Shown one piece after another: positions 28,014 to 35,758 of a stretch of 64,000 nucleotides of DNA. Each line of letters opens with the position of its first letter. The stretch's first letter is position 1. The stretch spans positions 241 to 64,240 of the forward strand of contig NZ_LMEO01000051.1 in the NCBI RefSeq assembly GCF_001426375.1, in the 5' to 3' direction. Position numbers and translations under genes: made by a program. The notes under the pieces are model-generated. The model saw nothing but the letters and a program-made list of their open reading frames with translations, was not told the origin of the DNA and searched no databases. Origin of the DNA: Paenibacillus sp. Root444D2. Lineage in GTDB: Bacteria > Bacillota > Bacilli > Paenibacillales > NBRC-103111.

Positions 28014-29909
28014 ATGGACATATTCAAAAGAATTTCGGAGCATCGTACGGAGAAGGATTCATTGAGCTGGACCGGTACGTTCGCGGAGTACATAGAATTG
28101 CTTCGCAAAAATCCTGGACTCGCGAGAACAGCGCATTCAAGGGTCTATGATATGATTGCTTCGCAAGGAATCAATGACCAAGTCGGGCACAAATCCTACA
28201 AATTCTTCAACAAAGAGATTTTCGGCCTGGATAGAGCCATTGAGAAGCTGGTGGAAGAATATTTCCATTCCGCTGCCCGTCGATTGGATGTTCGTAAGCG
28301 GATATTACTGCTGATGGGTCCTGTAAGCGGTGGTAAATCAACCATTGTGACCATGCTTAAAAGAGGGCTGGAGCAATTTGCTAGAACTGACTTAGGGGCT
28401 GTCTATGCGATTAAAGGTTGTCCGATGCACGAGGAACCACTTCATTTGATCCCTATGGAGCTGCGTCCCGAGATCGAGCGAGAGCTGGGAGTAAAGATTG
28501 AAGGCAGTTTGTGTCCTTCCTGTCAAATGCGTTTAAAAACCGAGTACAACGGCTGTATTGAAGATGTTCATGTTGAGCGTGTGTTCGTTTCAGAAGAAGC
28601 GCGTGTAGGTATCGGTACGTTCAGTCCATCGGATCCGAAATCACAGGATATTGCCGATTTGACGGGAAGCATAGACTTCTCCACCATCACGGAGTTTGGT
28701 TCCGAATCCGATCCGCGTGCCTATCGGTTCGACGGGGAGCTGAATAAGGCAAACCGGGGGATCATGGAGTTTCAGGAAATGCTGAAATGCGACGAGAAAT
28801 TCCTCTGGAACTTACTGTCACTCACACAAGAGGGTAACTTTAAGGCAGGACGGTTCGCCCTCATTAGCGCCGATGAATTGATCATTGCGCATACGAATGA
28901 AACCGAGTATAAATCTTTTATTGCGAACAAGAAAAATGAGGCTTTGCAATCGCGGATGATTGTTATGCCAATTCCGTATAACCTTCGGGTTTCGGATGAA
29001 GAAAAAATTTACTACAAGCTCATCGGACAGAGTGATATGTCTCACATTCATATTGCTCCGCACGCGCTCAGAGTTGCTGCGATTTTCTCCATTCTTACCC
29101 GCTTGAAGGAAACGAAGAAGCAAGGGATGGATTTAGTCAAGAAAATGCGTATGTATGATGGTGAAGTTGTGGAAGGTTACAAAGAAGCGGACCTCAAGGA
29201 AATGCAAAATGAATACCAAGAAGAGGGCATGAGCGGCATCGATCCGCGTTATGTCATTAACCGAATTTCAAGTGCATTGATTCGCCAAGATCTTCAGTGC
29301 ATCAACGCGCTGGATGTTCTGCGTGCCCTTAAGGATGGTTTGGATCAGCATCCGTCGATTACGAAGGATGAGCGTGAGCGGTTCCTCAATTTCATTTCCG
29401 TGGCGCGCAAGGAATACGACGATATTGCCAAGAAAGAAGTGCAGAAAGCGTTCGTTTACTCCTTCGAAGAATCAGCCAGAACTATTTTCGATAACTATCT
29501 CGATAATATTGAGGCTTATTGTAATTGGGGGAAAATTAAGGATCCTCTTACCGGTGAGGAAATGGATCCGGATGAGCGCCTGATGCGATCCATTGAAGAA
29601 CAAATTGGCATTTCTGAAAATGCGAAGAAAGCATTCCGAGAAGAAATACTGATCCGCATTTCCTCCTATTCCCGTAAAGGTCGGAAATTCGATTACAGCA
29701 GTCACGAGCGGCTGCGTGAAGCGATTGAGAAGAAGCTCTTCGCTGATTTGAAAGATATCGTGAAAATAACGACTTCCACGAAAACACCGGATGAGAAGCA
29801 GTTGAAGAAAATTAATGATGTGACCAAACAATTGATTGATGAACATGGATATTGCCCTGTATGTGCGAATGAGCTGCTGCGTTATGTAGGGAGCTTGCTG
29901 AACAGATAA
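28014..29909 (+). CDS. prkA: PrkA-family serine protein kinase
   Basis: A 631-residue cytoplasmic PrkA protein. The N-terminal AAA-type region has Walker A GPVSGGKST (residues 102-110) and a conserved Cys pair CPSC; the C-terminal part carries the PrkA-specific helical domain. Length and motifs match the family, which is expressed in sporulating cells of Bacilli and has reported kinase and AAA protease activity. AAAGGAGG ahead of ATG 28014 decides the start. The usual partners (a YhbH-like protein and SpoVR) are not adjacent here. It has its own terminator and is monocistronic. Confidence 0.9.
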   Translation: MDIFKRISEHRTEKDSLSWTGTFAEYIELLRKNPGLARTAHSRVYDMIASQGINDQVGHKSYKFFNKEIFGLDRAIEKLVEEYFHSAARRLDVRKRILLLMGPVSGGKSTIVTMLKRGLEQFARTDLGAVYAIKGCPMHEEPLHLIPMELRPEIERELGVKIEGSLCPSCQMRLKTEYNGCIEDVHVERVFVSEEARVGIGTFSPSDPKSQDIADLTGSIDFSTITEFGSESDPRAYRFDGELNKANRGIMEFQEMLKCDEKFLWNLLSLTQEGNFKAGRFALISADELIIAHTNETEYKSFIANKKNEALQSRMIVMPIPYNLRVSDEEKIYYKLIGQSDMSHIHIAPHALRVAAIFSILTRLKETKKQGMDLVKKMRMYDGEVVEGYKEADLKEMQNEYQEEGMSGIDPRYVINRISSALIRQDLQCINALDVLRALKDGLDQHPSITKDERERFLNFISVARKEYDDIAKKEVQKAFVYSFEESARTIFDNYLDNIEAYCNWGKIKDPLTGEEMDPDERLMRSIEEQIGISENAKKAFREEILIRISSYSRKGRKFDYSSHERLREAIEKKLFADLKDIVKITTSTKTPDEKQLKKINDVTKQLIDEHGYCPVCANELLRYVGSLLNR

Positions 29910-29927
29910 AACTTCATGGTGGAAGTA

Positions 29928-29969
29928 AAACGGACTTGAGGCGGTGACGATCCCTCAAGTCCGTTTTTT
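29928..29969 (+). terminator. Terminator of prkA
   Basis: AAACGGACTTGAG (29928-29940) pairs with CTCAAGTCCGTTT (29954-29966), a 13-bp stem ending in a T-run, 18 bases after the stop. Confidence 0.88.
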
Positions 29970-30061
29970 CATTTGTAAAGGAAACTGTCTACGGTCAATC
30001 ACCGAATCTATCAATCTCTCATATACTATAAGATCTAACGAATAGGGAGGTGCAAGAGATT

Positions 30062-30283
30062 ATGATAGGTAATTCAATGAAAAAGACAGGTGCATACCTT
30101 TTACTAGTAGTGAGTTTTCTAGCTTTCGTGATGACTTGGGAGGTGGGGTTATTATCTCCTTTGGGGGGAATATGTATAGCGGGATTTAGCTTCGGCGGAG
30201 CCATTCTGATGTGGCTGGATGTCCATGAGTCGAGGCAAGTTGCTGATAAGAAAGATGCAAAACGAGCAAAAGCCGATCTCTGA
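30062..30283 (+). CDS. Small membrane protein of unknown function
   Basis: About 73 residues with two hydrophobic spans (YLLLVVSFLAFVMTW and GGICIAGFSFGGAILMW) and a charged Lys/Arg/Asp-rich tail. AGGGAGGTG precedes ATG 30062; GTG 30050 and ATG 30077 are alternatives. Its end overlaps the next small gene by 29 bases in another frame, which suggests a coupled pair. I do not recognise the family. Confidence 0.55.
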   Translation: MIGNSMKKTGAYLLLVVSFLAFVMTWEVGLLSPLGGICIAGFSFGGAILMWLDVHESRQVADKKDAKRAKADL

Positions 30284-30572
30284 TCGCCAACAAGACAATT
30301 CCCCCCAGAAAAAATCCAACGAGCCCGGAAGATGGTCAGACGTCTTTGGATTCGGCAAAATGTTGGACAAACTACCACTCCATAAGCTTTCAGCTCGCAT
30401 GGCCTACTGTATGTTTTTTGATCTAGTACTGCTCTTATTTGTTCTTGTTCTCCGTGCTTCGGGTACTCAGGTGAATGATTTTCCGAACGCATGGGATATT
30501 CGTTTAATTGTGTTCACGACAATTGTTGTTTTTTTCGTCGGACTCTGCGATATCTGGAAAGATCGGAAGTAA
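30255..30572 (+). CDS. Small membrane protein, second of a coupled pair
   Basis: About 105 residues. A polar Gln/Lys-rich N-terminus is followed by two hydrophobic spans (CMFFDLVLLLFVLVLRA and LIVFTTIVVFFVGLC) and ends in DIWKDRK. ATG 30255 lies inside the end of the upstream gene and has only a weak AAGAAAG before it. An ATG at 30219 is also in frame. Function unknown; overlap and similar topology suggest that the two proteins act together. Confidence 0.5.
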   Translation: MQNEQKPISDRQQDNSPQKKSNEPGRWSDVFGFGKMLDKLPLHKLSARMAYCMFFDLVLLLFVLVLRASGTQVNDFPNAWDIRLIVFTTIVVFFVGLCDIWKDRK

Positions 30573-30696
30573 TAAGATGGTTACAAAGCATAAGAAATAA
30601 CCGCCCAATTTTTGGAGAAGTGGTCACCAACTAGGCAATCGCACACATACAGTATTGTAGGCTGTTAACTATACAAGAATGTGAGTGATCCAGAAA

Positions 30697-31098
30697 ATGA
30701 CGAAACCAGAAGAGCAAGAATTTCGTCCACCACAAGGTGGGCACGGAGGCGGCGGCCATGGTGGACCGGGGCATGGCGGTCCAGGTCATGGTGGCCCCGG
30801 ACATGGCGGTCCTGGTCATGGTGGGCCAGGATTCGGTGGTCCTGATCATCATGGCTTCCCAGGGCATGGCGGGTTTCCGCACTTTGGACATGGCGGAGTG
30901 AGCAATCTGCTGCCTTTGGTTGTAGCCCCTTATGTATTGAATGCGACACAGCCTTACTATCCATATCCATATCCAAATACATGTCCATGTCCATATCCAT
31001 ACCAGGATTATCTATGTCAATGTCCATATCCATACCAGACTTATCCATACCAGACTTATCCATACCCACCCTATTCCCCGGGTTATCCAGGTATTTAG
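30697..31098 (+). CDS. His/Gly-rich and Tyr/Pro-rich low-complexity protein
   Basis: About 133 residues in two repetitive halves. Residues around 15-65 are built of GHGGP repeats; the C-terminal half is made of YPYP, PCPYPYQ and YPYQT repeats with several Cys. There is no signal peptide or membrane span. His/Gly repeats can bind metal ions, and Tyr/Pro/Cys repeats are common in cross-linked surface or spore-coat proteins, so a coat or surface role is possible but unproven. ATG 30697 or GTG 30685 could start it; neither has a strong ribosome binding site. Confidence 0.6.
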   Translation: MTKPEEQEFRPPQGGHGGGGHGGPGHGGPGHGGPGHGGPGHGGPGFGGPDHHGFPGHGGFPHFGHGGVSNLLPLVVAPYVLNATQPYYPYPYPNTCPCPYPYQDYLCQCPYPYQTYPYQTYPYPPYSPGYPGI

Positions 31099-31130
31099 AC
31101 GGTATAATCTCAACACGATAAAGTTTAAGA

Positions 31131-31169
31131 ACCGAGATGCTTTCTTATCAGAAAGTTTCTCGGTATTTT
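31131..31169 (+). terminator. Possible terminator of the repeat protein
   Basis: ACCGAGA with TCTCGGT (31131-31137 / 31158-31164) and an inner CTTTCT/AGAAAG stem form a long hairpin, followed by ATTTT. The T-tract is short, so termination may be weak. Confidence 0.5.
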
Positions 31170-31289
31170 GTTACCACATTAGAGGTTTTCTCATTTATTA
31201 CATAGTTTTGGATGGAATAACTCAAATTCCTTTATCAAATCTTAATATTTAAGTAGGAAATGCGTAGTTTTCGTGCTACAATTCATTTT

Positions 31290-31303
31290 GGATAGCGCTT
31301 ACA
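31290..31303. promoter_or_regulatory. Weak cre-like site
   Basis: GGATAGCGCTTACA fits the right half of the CcpA operator consensus but has mismatches in the left half. It is about 120 bp before the glycosyltransferase start. Treat it as a low-grade candidate. Confidence 0.25.
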
Positions 31304-31426
31304 TAAATGACTCTCTCGTTTACTAATCCTCGCGATTTTCCCCATTGGCTTACATTCATCTAAATCATAGAATACTAATTCAGCTTTTTCAGCTATTGCC
31401 TGTTCAACTTTAAGGGGGAATGTGTA

Positions 31427-32557
31427 TTGAGCCATCAACCCGTTCGGATCTTACATCATATTAGTGATATGAATCGTGGAGAAGCGCAAAGCTTTATTAT
31501 GAATGTGTATCGGCACATGGATCGATCAAAGATTCAATTCGATTTCGTTGTCCACACGCATAATCCTTCTGATTATGATGAAGAAATACGAGCATTCGGT
31601 GGGAGAATATTCATCCTGCAGAAGCCTAGAGCGGGCTGGATGGGTTACATATATGAGTTAAAGTCGACGATTCAACATCACGGTCCTTTCCATGCTTTGC
31701 ATAGTCATACCTATGAAGCTAGTGTCTTAACTTTGTTAACATCAAGGCTGTTTGGCATTGATATTCGTATTGTACATTGTCACAGCATAAGTGATTATAC
31801 ATACTCTTCCTCAACGACTAAGGTATCTCGATGGCTGAAGAGGAACATGATACGGCGATTTGCGACCAGTTGGGTAAGCAGCTCGATCACGGCAAGTCAG
31901 GCGCTATTCGGGTATTACTGGTTTAAAGATAATCGCGGCAGAATGGTGCGTAACGGGATAGATGTTGGTCGATTTACAAATAGATTACAGAAGCCCATGA
32001 CGCTCCGCGAGCAATTGCAGATTCCACCCGAAGAGCCAATTATTGGTCATATTGGACGGTTTAGCGCAGCTAAGAATCATACATTCCTGATTGAGATTTT
32101 TGAAGAGCTGCTCTACCGTATGCCGAATGCGAGGCTTATTCTGGTGGGGGATGGTGCATTGCGACCTCAGATTATAGCGATGATCGAGCAAAAAGGGATC
32201 CAAAACCGTGTTCATCTATTAGGACGGCGAGACGATATTTCTGAGCTCCTTCAGGAATTTGATGTCATGGTCTTACCTTCATTCAAAGATGGTTTACCCA
32301 TGGTTTTGATTGAAGCGCAAGCCGCAGGAGTTCCCTGCGTGGTATCCGATGTTTTACCAGAAGAAGCGAATCTGAGAGCAGGTTTTTTCGCATTCGTGTG
32401 TTTGAAGCAAGACATTGCCGTATGGGTACAATGGTTAATGAAGGCATTGCGCAGCGATCCTGTCCCGGTTGATGAGCGAATCCGAGCGATTCGACTAGCC
32501 GGCTATGATATTAAAGAGGTAGCTCTAGAGTTAGAACATGTCTACGCTGCTCAATAG
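31427..32557 (+). CDS. GT4-family glycosyltransferase (EpsF-like)
   Basis: A 376-residue cytoplasmic GT-B glycosyltransferase resembling EpsF-type exopolysaccharide enzymes. The N-terminal acceptor half starts ILHHISDMNRGEAQSF; the C-terminal donor half has HIGRFSAAKNH, LILVGDG and the GT4 motif PSFKDGLPMVLIEAQAAGVP, which holds the donor-binding Glu. The start is TTG at 31427 with AAGGGGG upstream. It stands alone with its own terminator, and no other polysaccharide genes are nearby. Sugar donor and acceptor are unknown. Confidence 0.82.
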   Translation: MSHQPVRILHHISDMNRGEAQSFIMNVYRHMDRSKIQFDFVVHTHNPSDYDEEIRAFGGRIFILQKPRAGWMGYIYELKSTIQHHGPFHALHSHTYEASVLTLLTSRLFGIDIRIVHCHSISDYTYSSSTTKVSRWLKRNMIRRFATSWVSSSITASQALFGYYWFKDNRGRMVRNGIDVGRFTNRLQKPMTLREQLQIPPEEPIIGHIGRFSAAKNHTFLIEIFEELLYRMPNARLILVGDGALRPQIIAMIEQKGIQNRVHLLGRRDDISELLQEFDVMVLPSFKDGLPMVLIEAQAAGVPCVVSDVLPEEANLRAGFFAFVCLKQDIAVWVQWLMKALRSDPVPVDERIRAIRLAGYDIKEVALELEHVYAAQ

Positions 32558-32565
32558 GAAATAGT

Positions 32566-32602
32566 GAGAGCCCTTATGTTGATGACATGAGGGTTCTTTT
32601 CT
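32566..32602 (+). terminator. Terminator of the glycosyltransferase gene
   Basis: GAGAGCCCTTATG pairs with CATGAGGGTTC (with G-T pairs), followed by TTTTC. It ends just before the first PerR-like box. Confidence 0.65.
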
Positions 32603-32605
32603 TAT

Positions 32606-32620
32606 TTATAATAATTATTA
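32606..32620. promoter_or_regulatory. PerR-like box 1
   Basis: TTATAATAATTATTA matches the PerR consensus TTATAATNATTATAA at 13 of 14 defined positions. It lies just upstream of the -35 element of the peroxide operon. Confidence 0.65.
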
Positions 32621-32627
32621 AAAAGGA

Positions 32628-32655
32628 TTGACTTTTATTATTATTTATTTATAAT
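32628..32655 (+). promoter_or_regulatory. Promoter of the peroxide operon
   Basis: TTGACT (32628-32633), a 16-bp spacer and TATAAT (32650-32655). The -10 is buried inside the second PerR-like box, so a bound repressor would block it directly. Confidence 0.75.
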
Positions 32656-32663
32656 AATTATTA
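32649..32663. promoter_or_regulatory. PerR-like box 2, over the -10
   Basis: A second TTATAATAATTATTA, identical to box 1 and 43 bp from it. It covers the -10 element. Placement and sequence fit repression by PerR, relieved by peroxide. A Fur-family relative such as Fur or Zur is less likely given the genes downstream. Confidence 0.7.
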
Positions 32664-32721
32664 TCTGATATAAATTCTCATTGGACAAGCAGTCACTATG
32701 GGTTGAAAGGAGTGCACAGCG

Positions 32722-33645
32722 ATGTATGATGTCATTATTATTGGAGCTGGACCGGCGGGAGCCTCAGCTGCTATCTATACTGCAAGAGGAAATCTGAAGA
32801 CACTCGTGATTGACAAGGCACCGAATACAGGAGCTTTGGCTATTACTCACAAAATTGCGAATTACCCGGGTGTAATTGGAGAGCTGTCAGGTAAAGATTT
32901 GCTTGATACGATGCGGGAGCAAGCCAAAGGCTTTGGGGCTGAGTTCATCCAAACAACGATTACAGCCGTAGATGTGGAAGGTGATACGAAGTATGTATTT
33001 ACGGCTGATGGTATCTATGAAAGCAAGTCGATCGTTATCGCGACGGGTTCCAAAGGACGCAATCGTATGCTGCCTGGAGAAGAAAGCTTGTTAGGGCGTG
33101 GCGTTAGTACGTGTGCAACGTGTGATGGAGCTTTTTTCGATGGGAAAACGGTCGCTGTCATTGGTGATTCAGAGGAAGCCTTAGAAGAAGCACAAGCGTT
33201 AAGTAAATTTACGGAAAAAATTCACTTCATAGTTCCACGACCAGAACTGCAAGGTGTTCATCACGTTCCAGAATTGCCGGGCACTGACTTTCTCTATAAA
33301 GCCAAACCGCTTGAAGTGCTTGGAGACAAGCACGTAGAGGGACTTAGAATACGTACGAGTTCTGGGGCAGAGGAAATACTCCAAGTGGATGGTGTGTTTG
33401 TCTTCCTATCCGGCAGTAAACCAGGCACAGATTTCCTACAGGATCAGGTTCCGCTGGACGCGGATGGTTTTATGATTCTGGATAGCTCGATGCAATCATC
33501 TATTGCTGGTGTATTCGGGGCTGGAGAAGTTAGACGCACACCGGTGAAGCAAGCGGTTGTTGCAGCTGCTGATGGAGCCATCGCAGCCATGGCGGTCGAT
33601 AAATTTATTAATAAACGGGCTCAGCTGATCCCGCAATACAAATAA
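32722..33645 (+). CDS. Thioredoxin-reductase-like flavoprotein
   Basis: A 307-residue FAD-dependent disulfide reductase. The FAD loop is GAGPAG (8-13) and the redox pair is in CATCDG (C131, C134). The second nucleotide loop reads VIGDSEEALEEA where typical enzymes have a glycine-rich GGGDSA, and the C-terminal FAD motif reads GAGEVRRTP instead of the usual AAGDVRD. It may therefore use an unusual electron donor or act only on its operon partners. A GAAAGGAG ribosome binding site precedes ATG 32722. It is first in an operon with a glutaredoxin and a peroxiredoxin, so I infer that it feeds electrons to them. It is probably not the housekeeping TrxB. Confidence 0.82.
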   Translation: MYDVIIIGAGPAGASAAIYTARGNLKTLVIDKAPNTGALAITHKIANYPGVIGELSGKDLLDTMREQAKGFGAEFIQTTITAVDVEGDTKYVFTADGIYESKSIVIATGSKGRNRMLPGEESLLGRGVSTCATCDGAFFDGKTVAVIGDSEEALEEAQALSKFTEKIHFIVPRPELQGVHHVPELPGTDFLYKAKPLEVLGDKHVEGLRIRTSSGAEEILQVDGVFVFLSGSKPGTDFLQDQVPLDADGFMILDSSMQSSIAGVFGAGEVRRTPVKQAVVAAADGAIAAMAVDKFINKRAQLIPQYK

Positions 33646-33673
33646 TCTTAGCCACACAAGGAGATGAATTCCG

Positions 33674-33913
33674 ATGTCTAATGTCATTGTATATTCAAGT
33701 ACAAATTGCCCTTATTGCCAACAGTTGAAAAAGTATTTAACGGAACAAAATGTCTCCTACGAAGAAAGAAACATTGATCTGAATGATCAATTCGGACAAG
33801 AACTTCACGATTTAGGCCTGATGTCTTTGCCTGTGACGGTCATTGGCGAACACAAAATTTTGGGTCTCAACGTTACTAAACTCAAAAAAGCTTTGGCCGA
33901 AATCGCAAGCTAA
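33674..33913 (+). CDS. Glutaredoxin-like protein
   Basis: A 79-residue single-domain thioredoxin-fold protein with CPYC (C12, C15), the cis-Pro segment LPVTVIG and a final amphipathic helix. It is close to NrdH/glutaredoxin-like proteins of Bacilli. The start ATG 33674 follows AAGGAGATG. Set between a flavoprotein reductase and a peroxiredoxin, it is the likely electron carrier between them. Confidence 0.85.
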   Translation: MSNVIVYSSTNCPYCQQLKKYLTEQNVSYEERNIDLNDQFGQELHDLGLMSLPVTVIGEHKILGLNVTKLKKALAEIAS

Positions 33914-33949
33914 TAACATACTATATAAATAGATAGAGGAGAGCTAACC

Positions 33950-34516
33950 ATGACACAATTAACCGTACAACCCTCACAATCTTTTGCCAAAATAGGGCTT
34001 CCTGCCCCTTCATTTTCATTGCTTTCGACGAAGAATATGGAAACCTTAGAAGAGAAAATAGCGCTTGAAGAATATAGAGGAAAATGGCTTGTTTTCTTCT
34101 TCTGGCCATTCGACTTTACGTTCGTGTGTCCAACCGAAATTACAGCTTTCAGTGACAATTACGAACAGTTCCTTGAATTGGATTGTGAAATCGTTGGAGC
34201 TTCTGTCGACAGTGTGTATACACACAGAGCTTGGACTCAAACGCCGCGCGACCAAAACGGCATCGGTCCTGTGAAATTCCCGTTGGTCAGTGATTTCTCC
34301 AAAGAAACAGCACGCGCATATGGCGTGTTAGACGATGAAAGCGGCGCCGCACATCGCGGATTATTCATCATTGATCCGGAAGGCGTGCTGCGCTACCAAG
34401 TGGTCACGGATATGAATGTTGGGCGCTCTGTAGATGAGACGCTGCGTGTGCTTCAAGCGCTTCAGGCTGGTGGACTTTGTCCAGCGAACTGGAAACCAGG
34501 CGATAAAACTCTATAA
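33950..34516 (+). CDS. Two-cysteine peroxiredoxin
   Basis: A 188-residue AhpC/Prx1-type peroxidase that reduces hydrogen peroxide and organic peroxides. The peroxidatic Cys is C60 in FVCPTE; the resolving Cys is C177 in GGLCPANW. AGAGGAG precedes ATG 33950. It is the last gene of the PerR-box-controlled operon and has its own terminator. Canonical AhpF is not adjacent; the upstream reductase and glutaredoxin are the probable recycling system. Confidence 0.9.
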   Translation: MTQLTVQPSQSFAKIGLPAPSFSLLSTKNMETLEEKIALEEYRGKWLVFFFWPFDFTFVCPTEITAFSDNYEQFLELDCEIVGASVDSVYTHRAWTQTPRDQNGIGPVKFPLVSDFSKETARAYGVLDDESGAAHRGLFIIDPEGVLRYQVVTDMNVGRSVDETLRVLQALQAGGLCPANWKPGDKTL

Positions 34517-34532
34517 GCTGCAAAAGTAAACA

Positions 34533-34567
34533 AGCCTCAATCGACTCTCACTCGATTGGGGCTTTTG
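34533..34567 (+). terminator. Terminator of the peroxide operon
   Basis: AGCCTCAATCGA (34533-34544) pairs with TCGATTGGGGCT (34552-34563), one G-T pair, then TTTT. Confidence 0.8.
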
Positions 34568-34636
34568 TGTGTATTCAAAGTCTGATTTGAAGTATAATAG
34601 AAGAACTATATAGGTGAAGACAGAGAGGTTAGATGC

Positions 34637-34912
34637 ATGATGCAGTCCATATCGGACAAACTGTTTATGGGTTCTTTGATTTTACTCATGATTTCCATTG
34701 TGGTTAGCGGAATTGGCTTTCAATTCGTGAATTGGCGCACACAAGTGACAGATGAGTTAGATGGGGAGACGCAAGAAAGCGGCTCTCGCAAGAAAGCCGT
34801 ATTGGACCGGCAAGATAAGAGCTTGGGACGTGTGCTTCGTTCCTACTTATTTTGGATCGCGATAGCAGGCATTCTAATTTCCATTGGACTTTCATGGTTT
34901 AGCTCTAAATAA
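34637..34912 (+). CDS. Small two-span membrane protein
   Basis: A 91-residue protein with a hydrophobic segment near each end (SLILLMISIVVSGIGF and SYLFWIAIAGILISIGL) and a charged middle of about 35 residues. GAGAGG precedes ATG 34637; ATG 34640 is also possible. The family is not recognised. It has its own terminator and no obvious partner. Confidence 0.6.
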   Translation: MMQSISDKLFMGSLILLMISIVVSGIGFQFVNWRTQVTDELDGETQESGSRKKAVLDRQDKSLGRVLRSYLFWIAIAGILISIGLSWFSSK

Positions 34913-34918
34913 AAATAT

Positions 34919-34956
34919 AAGGCGTATAGCCCTCGGGATGAGTGTTATACGCCTTT
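34919..34956. terminator. Bidirectional terminator
   Basis: AAGGCGTATA pairs with TATACGCCTT around a GCCCTCGGGATGAGTGT loop. It lies between convergent genes, with T-rich flanks on both sides, and probably serves both the small membrane protein and the AbrB-like gene. Confidence 0.75.
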
Positions 34957-34986
34957 GTTGTATCCTATTTTAGCCGGAATCATGAT

Positions 34987-35223
34987 CTAAACAATTTCTT
35001 CTACGCAGGAGCTGCAGACCAGCTTGCCTTTGAAATAGGTCATATTTTCGAAATTACCGCAGAATACACAGGCTGGCATATACTTCTTGAGTGTAATGCG
35101 CTCCGGATCGACATAAACCTCGATCGCGTCACCGATATCGATATGAAGTGTTCGTCGCAGCTCAATCGGCAAAACAATCCGGCCTAACTCGTCTACTTTT
35201 CTCACTATTCCCGTCGATTTCAT
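34987..35223 (-). CDS. AbrB-family regulator with zinc-ribbon tail
   Basis: A 78-residue DNA-binding protein. The first 48 residues (STGIVRKVDELGRIVLPIE, then ELRRTL) closely match the AbrB swapped-hairpin domain of transition-state regulators. In place of the usual AbrB C-terminal domain the tail has two CxxC pairs (C52/C55 and C70/C73), likely a small zinc ribbon. AGGAGG lies 9 bases before ATG 35223. It probably acts as a dimeric or tetrameric repressor. Its targets are unknown. Confidence 0.85.
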   Translation of the reverse strand: MKSTGIVRKVDELGRIVLPIELRRTLHIDIGDAIEVYVDPERITLKKYMPACVFCGNFENMTYFKGKLVCSSCVEEIV

Positions 35224-35358
35224 CTGAAAGCCTCCTATTTATTTCATTAAACTTCGATCATGTATGTTGTATAAACAATTCCACATATAAACTTGAATTC
35301 CTTTTATTTACTTCAAACATTTTAGGCAATTATCTGATACATGCATGAAGGTGGACGG

Positions 35359-35403
35359 CAAAAAAAGGACTTACACATGTTTCATTGAACACGTTTAAGC
35401 CCT
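35359..35403 (-). terminator. Terminator of the coiled-coil gene
   Basis: On the minus strand AGGGCTTAAACGTGT pairs with ACATGTGTAAGTCCT with only a few mismatches and G-T pairs, followed by a long T-run (complement of 35360-35366). Confidence 0.75.
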
Positions 35404-35419
35404 TTATACTTATAAGAAT

Positions 35420-35740
35420 CTAGTTTTTGTTCTCCTGTTGTTGTTGTTGTTGGTCTTTGGAGATTTGCTCTTTAAGTGCCGCATTTTTAAGAGCCAACTG
35501 TTTGGATAATTCAACTTGTAAAAGGTTGATTTTATTAATCTCATCCTTTAATTTGCTAAGTCGAGACATCTTGCTGCTTAAATCACTGGGTGAAGTACTT
35601 ATTTTTATATCCCTTTGTAATTGATTTATTTTTGAAAGTGCTTTTTCCTTTTTTTTCTGTTCGTCGATACTTCTTTGTTGAGTTTCAGTAATTTCTTTTT
35701 TTAAGCGATTTATGATAGATAAAGTGAAACTTATAGCCAT
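35420..35740 (-). CDS. Coiled-coil protein of unknown function
   Basis: A 106-residue, highly charged protein. Almost the whole length is predicted helical with heptad-like leucine and isoleucine spacing (KALSKINQLQRDIK, LKDEINKINLLQVELSKQL), and it ends in a glutamine run. It has no membrane span. AGAGGTG precedes ATG 35740. An inverted repeat lies just upstream and a terminator just downstream, so it is monocistronic. Function unknown. Confidence 0.65.
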   Translation of the reverse strand: MAISFTLSIINRLKKEITETQQRSIDEQKKKEKALSKINQLQRDIKISTSPSDLSSKMSRLSKLKDEINKINLLQVELSKQLALKNAALKEQISKDQQQQQQENKN

Positions 35741-35758
35741 TCAAACACCTCTTAGCAG

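Larger units (their letters stand above)
31099..31426. other. Intergenic region before the glycosyltransferase
   Basis: Holds a hairpin terminator near 31150 and a weak cre-like word near 31296. I see no gene; the rest is AT-rich without recognisable structure. Confidence 0.4.

Noticed and set aside
29472-29846. Minus-strand frame in the prkA gene
   Set aside because: It is a shadow of PrkA in the opposite strand, without ribosome binding site or family match.
30665-31069. Antisense frame with Met-Asp repeats
   Set aside because: It is the mirror of the Tyr/Pro repeat DNA on the other strand. It has no ribosome binding site and its repeats arise from the same low-complexity sequence.
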